From: Azolla caroliniana
Lineage: Eukaryota; Polypodiophyta
Assembly: GCA_043228905.1 (NCBI GenBank)
Contig: JBHGNT010000013.1
Coordinates: 496,001 to 560,000 of the forward strand
DNA: 64,000 nucleotides
Direction: 5' to 3'
The position numbers were made by a program, and so were the translations under genes. Below are positions 20,465-33,534 of this stretch, piece by piece (positions within the stretch are counted from its first letter, which is position 1; every line of letters starts with the position of its first letter). Under the pieces are notes generated by a model. It had not been told where the DNA came from and ran no database searches. It saw nothing but the letters and a program-made list of their open reading frames with translations.

Positions 20465-23251
20465 TTAAGGATTAAGACCACCATATGCTCGTTCAAATGT
20501 GGTACAAATTAGGATAGGGGATGACATTGTTGTATACCCAGTCAAGGTTATTGAGTTATGTATTACTCATTTTAAGAATTTTATTGGGCCAGAGTTGATT
20601 ATTAATGAGGATGTCTTGAAAGCTCAACAAGAGTTTTATAATGTAATTGGGAGTGCCGTGAATACAAATATTTGTCAAGAATTGGATGTTGATTTTGAAG
20701 AAGTTGAGGTGGAAAAGGTATTGTTACACCTTCCAAATGGTAAAAGCCCTCGCTGGGATGGTGTTACAAATGAAGTTTTTAAGAAGTATGTGAGCCTGCT
20801 TAAGAGTCCATTCACACAAATGTTTCAACAATGTTGGGATTCTATTCTAGTTTCATGCCTGAGAGCTGGAAGGTGGGCTTAATCAAATTGATACCGAAGC
20901 TACCATCTCCGGAGTCATTTCATCTATGGAGGCCTATTTCATTGATGGGAGGGTTGTACAAAGTGTTTGCAAAGATATTATCCAACTGACTTAAGAAGTT
21001 CTTACCTCAACTTATTCATCCATATCAATATGGTTTTATTATAGGTAGAAATATATTGCATAATGTTTTGAATGTTCAAATGGCGACCGATTATGTGTGA
21101 CATACACATCAAGAAATGGTTATGGCGCAATTAGATTTGGAAAAAGCATATGATCATGTTAATTGGTCTTTTCTCTCAGGTGTGATGTATAATATGGGGT
21201 TTGGTCCTCGTATGTGTCGACTTATCTTTTTGCTAGGGCAAAATGCAACCTCCCATGTGATGCTTAATGGCGGAGTCACTCCGAAAGTGTTTCTTACTAG
21301 ATCCATGCGGCAAGGATGTCCACTAAGCCCATTATTATTTGCTATTGTTACACATCCTTTGTTAGTAATGTTGTCAAATCTTGCGGCCAGTGGTGATATT
21401 GTGGGTTTGCATCTTCCTTCTAGTGGACAATTGGTGGCACAAGCATTGGCAGATGATTCTTTTATGTTTTTACAAGCCTCAAAAGAAAATCTTAAAAGGA
21501 GTATGCAAGTTTGGGATCAATTTGCTTTGGCTTTAGGGTTGTATATCAATTGGAGGAAGTCTCGCCTTATTTCTTGTACGGAGAGTGATATGGAATGTTT
21601 GGGATGGCGAGGGTCAGTGATTACACGAGGTTCAATTTATTGACATTTGGGTTATCCATTGGGCATTGATGTTACAAATTTCAATTGATTGATTGGATTG
21701 GTAGTAAATTGAGGGACAAATTTATGTATTGGAAGTCTCAATTATGGCCCTTTCATGTACGACTCAAAGTGGTGCAATGTATCTTGATACCCATGTTATT
21801 ATATTTTTTGCCTTTACTTTCTTGGACTAAGAAGGCATTACAAAGCATGTTACAACCTATTCGGTTCATGTTGTGGCGGAAGGGAGAAATGATGGGAGTT
21901 ACATGGATTTCATGGGACCATTTGGCTACTCTTAAAACATTAGGTGGTGCAGCAATATTGGATTTGGAAAGGCACTTGATGGCTCGTAGATTTACATTAT
22001 TACGAGATATATGTCAACAAAATCAACCATGGATATCTATGATGCAATATTTTATTGAGCATGAAGGATTGATGCATGGGAAAACAAAGATTCAAGCATC
22101 ATGGTGGTCACTACTGAATGAAAGTATTCCTCTAAAGATTCGACATTCTGTATGTGGACAACATTTGGTAAGATCGTGGCAAGATGCATTATCTCTTTTT
22201 GAATAGGGACCATCAAGTGATCGAGAATATTGTAATTCATTACAAAATGAATTGTTTGTTTCTTCTCGAGTGTTGTTTTGGCATGGGAAAGAGAAGTTGA
22301 GATCTCAATTCAATCGTTTATTTCGATTGGGGATTGTACATTTGGAAGATGTGGTTGATAATGAATCTCAAAGGTTGTCGGGTTTTGAAGATGCCAAGAG
22401 ATGGTTATGTATTCCCCCAAATTATGGATTTATTTGGGAGAAATTACATGATATACCATTGTTGCAAGGATCTTTGCCATTGAAAACCAATTTTGCACCT
22501 TGGGTAGATTGGCGGTTACAAGATGGTACACGCTTGTTATCGGTCACTACAAATATATTGTATCATCATGCGATGGCATCATTATATTGGCTATTTCCTA
22601 AAGCAACGAAGGTGTGGAATGTATATAAGTCAGATGCAATGTGGTGGAAAATATTACAACGTGGTTGGCATTCCCATCTACCATTTCATGCAAAGGTATT
22701 CATATGGAGAGTCATGATTGGTGGGCTCCCATTAGGTTCGGCCTTAAAGAGACGAGGACTAGGATTTGGCACTTGTTTCTTTTGCATTGTTCTATTGGAG
22801 GATAGTACACATAGGTTCATTAAATGTCCTATAGCGTGTACCATTTGGAAGTACTTATTGGACATTTGGCAAGTTTTAACCCGTTGTTGTTTGAGGCCTC
22901 AACAATGGGTTTTTTCTCAATATGTTCAAAATGGATCAAATGATGAGATGGAGATCTTGTTCCAATTTTTACGTTATTGGGGTCTACAACACAATTGGAA
23001 TATACGTAATGCTTTCATGTTTGATAATAGACATGGGGTGAAAGCCTATATAAAGAAGCTTAAAGGTATTCTCATGTGGAATTTTTGGATGTTAGAGCAT
23101 GTGGGGATCATTTCCTCAAATGCATATTCAGGTTTTTTAGTAGCATTACGGAATGTCCCTCTCCCTACATAGGCATATGATATGTAGAGGAGACTAAGAA
23201 GTGTTGTAACTAAGTGGATTTTACATACAATTAATATAATTGTGTGCTTTT

Positions 23252-23254
<3 letters not shown>
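20465..23254 (+). mobile_element. LINE C, plant L1-like, 5'-truncated and decayed
   Basis: Plus-strand blocks: 20499-20882 (HLPNGKSPRWDGVTNEVFKK, RT N-terminal), a frameshifted segment with ESFHLWRPISLMGGLYKVFA, 21116-21643 (AQLDLEKAYDHVNWSFL; RQGCPLSPLLFAIVTHPL; LADDS in place of the usual YADD/FADD; INWRKSRLIS), 21685-22206 and 22252-23172 (PFHAKVFIWRVMIGGLPLGS and the zf-RVT Cys motif GTCFFC). Stops at about 20990, 21099, 21641 and 22204 and a frameshift near 20870 make it dead. It ends ATTAATATAATTGTGTGCTTTTACCA at a long (GA)n. Its 5' truncation point joins LINE B copy 2 head-to-head. Confidence 0.85.

Positions 23255-23303
<49 letters not shown>
23255..23303. repeat. (GA)n microsatellite at the 3' end of LINE C
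   Basis: About 24 GA units, immediately after the LINE C 3' terminus. Confidence 0.97.
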
Positions 23304-23306
<3 letters not shown>

Positions 23307-23968
23307 GGAAATGATATCATATTATTTAGCAAGTACTATCTAGGCTTTCACAAATATTTGTAAAACATTCATGCATCGATTAAATTCTTATACATACTTA
23401 AAAGTCAAAGATAGGGGGGCAAATGAGATTACAAATTATTGAAAAACCATAATCTCATTATGCATTGCATATTTTAGGCATCTTCCATTATCATCGAGAA
23501 CAACTAGGAGCACTCATATAATTTAAAACGTGAAAGCACGGTTTTCTTAAAAAACTCCAATGTCAGTTATCTTTTACGTTTGAAACAAAGGATTTGTGTG
23601 TGTATGTATGTTCTTGCTTCGGACATCTTTATGCGAGTGGGACCCTTAAGGTTTAGTAAAAAGAGGACATGTGTGATGTGTATGAATACATAAAATGCTT
23701 AAGTAGCGAATAAAGGTTACGATCATAAAAGGGATCCACCCTATGGGTTCTTTACTTCAAGAAACAATATTATCCCCTAAGCTACACAAAGAGCCGAGAC
23801 TAGGCAAACATATAGCTAATAGTGTGGAGACTATTGCGATCTCCAAAGGATAACCAAACAGATACGGGCCCTCGTCGTCTTCTTTTCTATTTCCGGCGGT
23901 CGAGACAAGAATGGCACGTAACCCGAGAGAAAGCCAAGGACAAGGTATTGACGAACAATGTGTGTATA
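23304..23968. other. Intergenic DNA upstream of the E2 gene
   Basis: No gene, RNA or transposon domain recognised. It may hold the distal promoter of the downstream ubiquitin-conjugating enzyme gene. Confidence 0.4.
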
Positions 23969-24165
23969 CGTGGATCCATACTCTTCTTCTTCTTCTTCTT
24001 CTTCTTCTTCTCCGATGTACATGGATCCATACTCTTCTTCTTATTCTTCTTCTACAGGGAGTACATGGATCCATATTCTTCTTCATCTTTCTCGTCTTCT
24101 TCTTCTTCTTCTTGGGTGCACATGGATCCATATCTTCTTCAAGAGAGAGAGAGAGAGAGATGAGA
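23969..24165. repeat. Tandem repeat of TGGATCCATA plus CTT runs upstream of the E2 gene
   Basis: Four or more copies of a unit with TGGATCCATA followed by (CTT)n, diverged from each other and ending in a short GA run (24142-24160). It lies 270-470 bp before the start codon, so it could sit in the 5' UTR or proximal promoter. Open frames on both strands here are repeat artefacts. Confidence 0.8.
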
Positions 24166-24433
24166 GAGATGTAGCCAGCTAGCCAAAAACAAGCCCTATT
24201 TTTGGAGTTTTGTAAAAGAGAGGATGGGGTTCCTTCTTGTAGAAAGGCCATTTCTATAATTTCCTCTAAAATATCTTTTCTTCTCTCTTTCTCTTTCTTC
24301 CTCTTTCTTTCTCTTTCTCTCTCTTCTCTGTGTGTCGTGTATGTGTACATATTTGGAATGGGTCGTTTTTCATCGCCCATGTCCCTTTTCTGTCTTCTGT
24401 CTTCTTCCGTCTTAGCCTCTCTGATCCCTCGCC

Positions 24434-26759
24434 ATGTCTTCTCCAAGCAAGCGCAGAGATATGGATGTCATGAAGCTGTAAGTCTCGAAAGAAAAGTTAT
24501 CCTCTCCAGTATATCTTTCTTTCAGATTCTCTGTTGTTCACTATTTCCTTGTTTCTATGTTCTTTTTTTTTTTTTGGGGGGGGGGGGGGGGGGGCGGTTG
24601 GGGTTTGTTTCTTTTCTGTATCTCTAGGATGATGAGCGACTACAAAGTTGAGATGATAAATGACGGAATGAATGATTTCAAAGTCGAGTTTCATGGGCCT
24701 CCAAACAGTATGTTCTTCTTTTTCTGGTTACCAAGTTTCTTAATTTCATGGCTTGCCACATTTCCAATCCACATTTTTTGGGTAAACAATCATGGATGCT
24801 TTCACCTAATTTATAGAATCTGCAGTCTTTTCACCTTTAATGTAGTTCCTATAACTTACAATGCGAAATAAACTTGTATAAAATGTTCAAAGAGACTGAT
24901 CTCATGATAAAGGGGAGGTGCTTTATCAGCAAAACATTCTGTATCCTCAATCAATCGCTGCAAAAATGAGAGGAAACAAATGTTAGTTCTTTTGGGCTTA
25001 TTTAATAAGGATTGATCTTGAGAAACAGATAGAGAAGGAATTGGGCATATACAATGACAGAAGCTTGTGAAAAAAGTAAAGGTTCGAAGGTATCTGATAT
25101 TACACAATGATCAAGTATTGTGACAAAAAGAAACCCCATGGAGCATTTGAAGGGATTTTTCATATATATTTATTTGTATATACCCCACGCCAGAAATGAA
25201 TTATGTATAAACATATATTTTTTGCAAAAGTCCAAGGTGATATATGAGACCAAAGGTTACGCCCATATGAATCATATAGAATTGAATGTGGAAGTTTAGC
25301 GTGTCTAACTTATCTTCTACAAGCATATGTTTATGTTTATCGATTTTGTGATACAGGCCCTTACCAAAATGGAGTGTGGAAGGTTAGAGTGGGGCTACCA
25401 GAAGCATATCCGTACAAATCTCCATCAATTGGTTTTGTGAACAAGATATTTCACCCAAATGTTGATGAAATGTGAGTTGCTTTTCACAATTTATCAACGT
25501 TTCTGAAAACTCTTTAAAACCTTGCAGTTTCTTGAAAGATTCTTGGACTATGATTAACAGACCTAGTTTGTAGTTTTCATATTTCACTGTCAGTATTATG
25601 AAGGGTGATATTCATGTTATCTCATGTGTGTTGTTAAAATTAATCCAGGACCAGGAATTTTTTGCCATCTTTACGTCCTCTGTTATGGTTGATTTCTAAC
25701 AGTCTTACGAAAATAGCGCATATTATGTTTAGCAGAATATTTCAGAATGTTAGGTCTTATTCATGTCTTATTCAGAATATTATATATGCAACTTTTTTAT
25801 CTAGGATTCCACCAATAAAGCTCAGGGATATTTTTTTCAAATAAGATAATTGAACCTTGTCATACTTTCCTATGAATTCGTTTGCCAGTAGAGAAAATTT
25901 ACTTATGCGAATTGGGGTTTCTTGTACAAAACAGGTCAGGTTCAGTTTGTTTAGATGTAATTAATCAAACATGGAGCCCAATGTTTGGTAAGCATTTTTT
26001 ATTAACCTAAATTTAAAGCATTTGATGATTGTTCTGTCTTAGTTGAAATTTGGCATGCTTGGTGTGCATTTATGTGCCCATAACAAACACTTATTGATAG
26101 TGTTAGGTTTTATTGAAAGCGTGGGATTATGTTTGTGTGCAGATCTTGTCAATGTCTTTGAAGTATTTCTTCCACAACTTTTGTTGTATCCAAATCCATC
26201 CGACCCATTGAATGGTGAAGCAGCTGCTATGATGATGAGGGATAAAGCAAAATATGAAGAACATGTTAGAGGTATGTTACTGGAATTCATAAGAAAGGAA
26301 CATGTAAAGAGGTATGTTGCTTTCTTATGAATTCCTAATAGAACTGCAAATGTTTTTCCTGCTATAGGAAAGATTACATACATATTTAGATGATTTGGGA
26401 AGGAAGTGGGACAACAGACAAATATGGGTGTCACGGAGTGAGAAACAATTAAGCACGAAGAAAAGGAAAAGTAAAAATAATAGGAAACAAAAAAGGAGAG
26501 GAAAATCCTTTTGCAGAGCACTGTAACAGTTGTCAACACGTTTTGCTTGATGTACATACACTTTATCCACAAGAGCTTGCACGGCTTTGAATTATGGTTA
26601 CATTCTAATACTGAGAGCTCTTGCTATTCAGAGCACTGTGAAAAATATGCAAAAGCCGAGGATAATGGAAGTCAACCCGAAGAAAGTAGTGATGCTGAGC
26701 TGAGCGATGGTGAGTATGAGTCTAGTGATGAGGAAATGGCAGGTCCATCTGATCCCTAG
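24434..26759 (+). CDS. Ubiquitin-conjugating enzyme E2, plant UBC4/5/6 (UBE2H-like) group
   Basis: An E2 accepts ubiquitin from E1 on a catalytic Cys and passes it to E3-bound substrates. Exons: 24434-24477, 24628-24707, 25357-25471, 25935-25987, 26143-26271, 26632-26759. Phases close and give 182 residues, the size of plant UBC4/5/6 (about 185). The start [15 protein letters not shown] is the typical N-terminus of that group. The UBC fold follows: [29 protein letters not shown], and [17 protein letters not shown] with the active Cys at residue 85, then [16 protein letters not shown]. The acidic Ser/Asp/Glu tail ([16 protein letters not shown]) is also characteristic. All introns are GT-AG. 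Intron 1 has a T13-G19 homopolymer run. The gene looks intact and is convergent with sucrose-phosphate synthase. Confidence in the family is very high; the exact paralogue cannot be named. Confidence 0.95.
24563..24594. repeat. Homopolymer run T13 then G19 in E2 intron 1
   Basis: Adjacent long T and G runs. Their length is likely unreliable in sequencing. Lies within the first intron of the E2 gene. Confidence 0.9.
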
Positions 26760-28004
26760 CTATTCAGTAAAATGTAAATTTCTTTCTTTTGTATGTTTGT
26801 TTGACAAGCCATGTGCTATCTGGAAAATACCCAACTGTAAATACATTTATGGGTCTGTATAGTTATGATGTTCATGGCAATTATTTTTCTTACCTGGTGT
26901 ATAAACTCAGTTTCAGTTCTCTTCGTTTTCAAAGAAAATGTTGGTTTATACTCTGTCCAGAATTTCATATTGTTATTTACATTTGCACGCCTCAGGTTTG
27001 GGAACCAAGTGAATTTTGTATTGTTATTATTACATTTGCTAGGCTAAGTTTGAGAGTGAAGTGAAGTGCACATTTACCCATGCTAAAAGGCAATATTCTG
27101 GAGTAAATCTAATGCACCAAGGAGTAAAAATGTAAGTTGTGGAGTGTGACTGGGGTATATACAAGGATCAATTTTTCCTTATATAAAGATTTATTGTCTT
27201 ACCAACATAGTCAGTCTAAAGTATCAGAATAAATTTTCCTGCCTGCATAAATTTGGCGCAAACATATTCCCTTTACTGATTGTTATCCATATCTATATTG
27301 TAGAGATTTTAAGTCATCATTATGTAATTTTGAAACAAAATTTTACTCTGGTTATTTCCTGTGCCTTTTAATCTTTGACCATTTTAGTATGATTTTTGAA
27401 ACAAACATTTTGCTTTCAATTTTGTCTTTTTTGTCTCCATGCCATCTTTGTTTTTTGAAGTTTCCTGTAGATTATAAAAATGAATTTGAAATTGGTGCTA
27501 ATATGAACCTGACTATATATACCTTGGCTTTGCCCCCTGGCTAGAATTAGGACTTACGGGATATAAAAAACTTATCTGCTACGGGTGTAAGTAAATGTTT
27601 ACTCAATTTTCTTATCAGAAGTAGATTTGTCATTAAATTTTATCATCTCTCAAGTTTACTCAGAAATTAAATGATATTCAGTTAAACTATACACGGTTAT
27701 CTCTTTTTATTTGTGATTAGCATGATTTGAAATAATTAACTTTCAGTAACTTAGTTAATATTCGAACTTAACAGAGGAGAGGAGTCTGTTTATGAGCTAG
27801 TTTACAAACAAGATGAAATAATACCCTCGGTTTTTATATCGCTGAGCTTGAACTCATAAGGACTACATACAAGACATGTGACCACGACTTTATACATCGA
27901 AACAAACTATATACATGGTCCAGTCTTCTGTAGCGTATATCTTCTTTTCTTTTGCTCTAATGGCAGCGTTAATTGAGCCACTGTTTATGAAGTTCGGCAT
28001 TCTT
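26760..28004. other. Convergent intergenic region between the E2 and sucrose-phosphate synthase genes
   Basis: Contains the 3' UTRs and poly(A) regions of both genes, with AATAAA-like and TTTATT-rich stretches. No further gene seen. Confidence 0.5.
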
Positions 28005-28823
28005 CTACCCCAATTGCTTCAGAGCTTTGATAATCTCTTCAGTTGAAAAGTTATTTTCTGTGCACACAGTGCAAGGACTGTTTGACGGAACCACATCCTC
28101 CCTTGCATAGCTACCACCACTTCGGAGAAGATTCTCAGAACCACCTTTTACACTACCTTTCAATATAACAGTTTTATGTGCACCAGATAGTAGTCCTTCA
28201 TAGTCAGTATCCCCAGCCTCGCCAATGAACACCACCATGTTTGCAACATCGATTCCCCATCTCACAAACAAATACCTGTCATCATTTTCATATTCTCATA
28301 AAAGCATGTGAGCATAATGATCCCAAAGCCAAGCTAACAGTGCCTAGTTGAGAATGCACGTTTCAAACATGCATAAAGAAAATGCACCTCAAGGCTTGAG
28401 ATCGAGAAGCCAACAGGGGAATAATGTGAAGTTTTGTGGAATGTTGGCAGTAAATAAAATGGCTTCTTAAGCCTTGAAGTCTAAACTGCATCCTGATCTC
28501 ATCCACTTTCCAGCACTGCAAGAATACATTAAGGATGGATATAAAGTAGACTATATTCGCTACAAAAATATAATTCTCTCCCTTTCTCTTTTTCTCTCGT
28601 AACACCATATATACTCTCACTAGCCCAATCTCGTTTATCATATTTACCCTGCTGGTAAGTTGTTAAGACTAGCACAACATCTTGGGTTCAAAACCAAATT
28701 TTTTAACCTCTATTACTCCATACATCTCTTAATTTACTAGATACCACTGTGGAATGTAACAGTTGAACTCATGAGCTTCTGGTCTCCATTGGGCAACCTT
28801 ACTAACAAAGCTACATCCATCTC

Positions 28824-28871
<48 letters not shown>

Positions 28872-31800
28872 TACCATGTCTACATCCTTCACATTATAAG
28901 CTAGGCAATATTGGTTGGAAGGGCAATCGTCTTCAACTAGTGCTCGTGAAAGCTGTTCATATTTTGTTAACCATCTAGACATCGTCTTCCTCACACTCAC
29001 TCTGTCCCAACGATATGCAATATGAGTGTCATAATTCTCGTCTACACAAAGCTGTGGATCAGAGCTGCCTCCATCTTCTGAACCTAGATAGCCTGGATAA
29101 AAGAGTTCACTGCCACTGCTACAGATTAAGACATCAAACTCATATGCAGAAATATTGCCAGATTCCAGGATTGTGAGGAGTTCAGACAATTTCAAGGAAG
29201 AAGACAATACATATCCTGCATTACGGTATGTTGGCGATAAATGTGTGGCTTCAAAAATATTCTTTATTACTGAAACCAAATCCGCACCCTGGCTTTGTGT
29301 TGAACCATAGCAATCAACAGCTATGGTGACTAGGCGCTTCCTTCTTCTGACGTTTGGTGTTCGGAATGCTAAATTACCAGTATGCAGTTTGGGAAATGAT
29401 GATAATTTGTTGGGCACAGAGTTAGCAGTTTGTGTTTGTGTGGTTCCACTCCCCTCTGAGATATCTATGTCATCAAGCGAGGTTAATGAGACTTCAAGAT
29501 CACCAATATCACGTAACGAGTCTTCATTAGAATCGGGTTCAGCCGCTGAGTCATCATCATTCTGCCATTTGGGATACCTCATCCTACATAAGGCAATCCT
29601 TGACAAATAGGTCTTGCAATGCTCAGGCCATGAAAACAGATGTATATTTTTCAATCCATTACGCCTGCATTCCATCCAGAATAGCTTGTCAGCCAAGAGC
29701 TTCAGTAAGGCATCCGCAACACCTGCTTGATCATGGGGATCTACCAGTATCCCGTTGTTTAATACCTGTCATAGAAGAAAGTAGCTTTTGGGATCACATT
29801 CCAGGTTTGAAACAAAGATGCCTTCCAACATAAAACAAAGAACACTTCAGTTAAGCTATAAGTTGATTTCAAGGGTGGGTATTAGATATGTGCCCGATGG
29901 ATATCAACTGGTCCTCCATTTCGAGTTGCAACCATCGGTAACCCATTTGATGCTGCCTGTGGAAGGTAACACAGTTATTATCACGTTTGCTTTTGATGTG
30001 ATGATAGCAGCAGGTTACATGAATTATTAAAAAGTACTATCACTGTGTGCCTCATACCTCAATCAATGTAAGCCCAAAAGGTTCAACTAAAGCAGGATTG
30101 ATGAATACACCCTGGTATGCAGCAAAACATGGACTGTTAATACTTCCAGATGTTTATTAACAATATCATAATTGACAATATATCCTGCTGCTATACATAT
30201 TTCAGTTTCCATTGCCTGGCATCAGAACATTTACTGCTGCTAGAAACTTCAATATTTTACATTCAAACCCTAGCCAAAATTCAGAAATTTTGAAAGAATG
30301 CAGGCTTAATAGAGAGAAATTTTCTCCAAGTTCACACTTCCGGCATGAGAAGACATAAGATGCTACCGAAGGAAATGAACAGGCCGCGCCTTTTCATGAA
30401 GATGCTTCTACGTGATATTGCCTGTATTTCAGATATGTCATCCTTACATATTCAATAAGTTCTGTAGAGCTCTTGGCATTTGAAGACCAGGAACTTTATG
30501 ATTCTTCCCAAAACCTTCTTCAGAATTTGATAACGCATTAGCAGTTTTAAATCATTCGTGTGAGAAGTCATGTTAAGGCACTAATATGTTCATTAACTAA
30601 TGACTGTGGAGCCTGAACAGAAAAAAATTTAAGTGTCATTTGGCAATCATCACAAGCATAAAAGGACAGGCCAAAACGCCATTTCATCCAGAAAGATGAG
30701 GAAAAACCATACAAATTTCTGCGTTGATGTCATGAGGATTCAAACACTCCTCACATGTGCATCTTCAAACATCCAGTAAACCATTAGAAATTGTCATTGA
30801 CACTCTAGAAGTCACTCTGGAGTACATCTGATTTATATTATAAAATCTTTTCTTCAACAGTGGAATTTTGTTGACACTTTTTTATTGTCCTCACAAAAAC
30901 CCTACATTAACAAACTTAACATAATCAAGTATTCTCAATACAAACAAATTGGTACCTTCGTTTTTGCAGCAAGCCGATAAATATCAGAGACTTCTGACTG
31001 TTTGTGATGTTTTGGATATGCCACAAGGCCATAAAGATCATATTTGTCAATTAACTTCAAAACTGTTGTCAGGACTGTAGAGCTACTCGTGGGCATTTCA
31101 TCAATATCATCACGATTCCCCAATATAAGTGTCTAAAGAATCAAACATATCCTATCAGCAACTTACATGCATAAAACTTCACTAAATTAAGCTGGATCTT
31201 ATTCCATTGTAAACTAAAGATAGGACTCCTTATTAGTATTAAGAGTTTCCCAGAAGAAAGCAAATATCTATCAAGGAAACATTAAGTTAAATCAAGAGAA
31301 CCAAAAACTAAAGCCAGTCTACCACAAATCAAAGATTATATCCTGAAGGATTATGAAAGTCTCGACTAGAAAGAACATATTAATGAACGATTACATGCAT
31401 CTGTATAGTTTATGGATGTATATATGCATGTATCAATATATAGATAGGTATGCAAATAGGTACATATTACACGCATCCATAAGTAGAACTGTCTATATAC
31501 ACATACTAAATTTGCCAAATCACGAAGAGGACGACATTCTCCAAATGCTTTTACTAGTGTTGTAATGTTCTTCTTTGGATCTGGTCGTGCAAGTGCAAGG
31601 ATCATTGGCTTCCTTGGATTTGTAAAGAATCGCATAATCTGGATATCATAACCAGAGTGATTATTGCTTTCTCTGTAAAATTAGTATGAAGTATTTATCG
31701 TACAAGAACAGGGAATCTCACATCAGCCCATATTGGTGGTTCTTCTCCAATAGACATATCTCCACCTGTATCTGCATCACTGTCAGTGGCATCTCCAGAG

Positions 31801-33481
31801 TCAGATTCAAGATGTTGGCTGAACTCCATTCCAGGAGGAATAACCTAAGAACACCTTGCTTAGCTCTTGCATATATTCCAGGAGTCAGAAAATTTTGGAA
31901 TAAATAGGGTTATGGCCTGAAGAAAGAGAACCTACCACCATCCGCGGGAAGTAATGACCATGACAGCTGAGCTCATATTTAGCCCTTGCACGGAAATACC
32001 GTTCAAGCTTAACATCAAAACCATCATAAAGGCCCCACTGTTCATCGATTTCTTGCTTAGTGCTGGTTACAACAAGTTCCGATGAATCAAGAGACAGCTC
32101 CTCTGCTTCTATACGGCGCATTATTTTATATGTTGCATTTATATCCTCTTTAGATTGACGACCTTGTTTCAAAAGTTGTTCCAGTTTATTTCTACCTAGA
32201 GAATGTCCAGTAGTAACCATCGGCACATTTAGTGCACCAGATAGGAGAGAGGCTGCATGAGCAGCATCTGCATAGTGACCATGAACAACATGAGGCCATA
32301 CAAGGTCTCCCGCAGCAACCTGCTCACCCAAGACCCTTGACATGTTATAGATATGAACCAGTGCACCATCCACAAATTCCTGAATGTATGGCCACAATAG
32401 TTCTTTACGAATATATCTATCTCTTGGGCCAAACGGGATTCTAACTATATATGCTCCACTGCTTTCCCCAATCTGTTGCTCTTCAGTAGCATATGATTTT
32501 GAACCAAGCATCTCAGTGGGTTCTCCGTATGTCCAATGAACATCTTCTGAACATATCTGACGAGTTAAGAGATCTACTCTGTACACTTGCGGCATATGGG
32601 CCAGTGCTCTTGCCAACTCTACAACATATTTCACCTGTTTAATTAAATATCAGTTCAAGACAAGAAGTTTCAAAATGCTTCATAATTTTTCAGTGCAAAC
32701 AAAGCTCACCTGGCCACCTGTGTCAGAGTCTCGACCAAGTTCCATGTCATCACCTCGCACTAGTCCATGCAAGCTGCAAAAAGTACAGCAAAAGGAAAAT
32801 AAGATGCTTTCACATAAGCTTGTCACTCATGCATGCAGGTGCTAAATGCATCAAAGAAATCTGGAAATGGTCTGCCATACCTAATCAAAACAATGTATAA
32901 TTTCTTCTCTTTTGGCTGTTCCGCCCATTCTGCAACACGGTCAACAGAGCTCACTCTTGGCATTCCTTTACCACCAGTAATGGTGCTTACAGCTGATGAT
33001 GAGAAATCCGGTTTCTCTCCTGACAAAAAATCAGTCAGGTCTTCAGTTGCATCTTTGTGTCCTTCCTCACGTTCAATCTGTCGCTTTGCAAGCCTCTGAG
33101 CTTGGTCCCATGCAATCTGGATCAATAACAGGAGCATGAAGCTTTAGGGACTCTTGAAGATACAAAAGCCTGGCCCTCTTGATGTATCAATCAATGAGGC
33201 TCAGTTAGAGCACAAGGTTTCCTCAATAGAGAAAAAATCATTCCCTCATTAATGTATAAATGCATTAGGCTTTCTATATAGAAAATCAAGAAATCTTGCC
33301 CTCTTAATGCATGAATACTTAAACAATATTTCCTCAATGCATGAAATGAGGAAAAAATCAAACATTTAATAACTTAAATTTCTACCTGTTTCTTCTTTCG
33401 GGCAAGGTGCCATATCCTCCAACACATGTTCTCCAACCGGATGTTCCGTTCGTGGATATTCTTTGTCGCAGTTGCCTGCAG

Positions 33482-33534
<53 letters not shown>

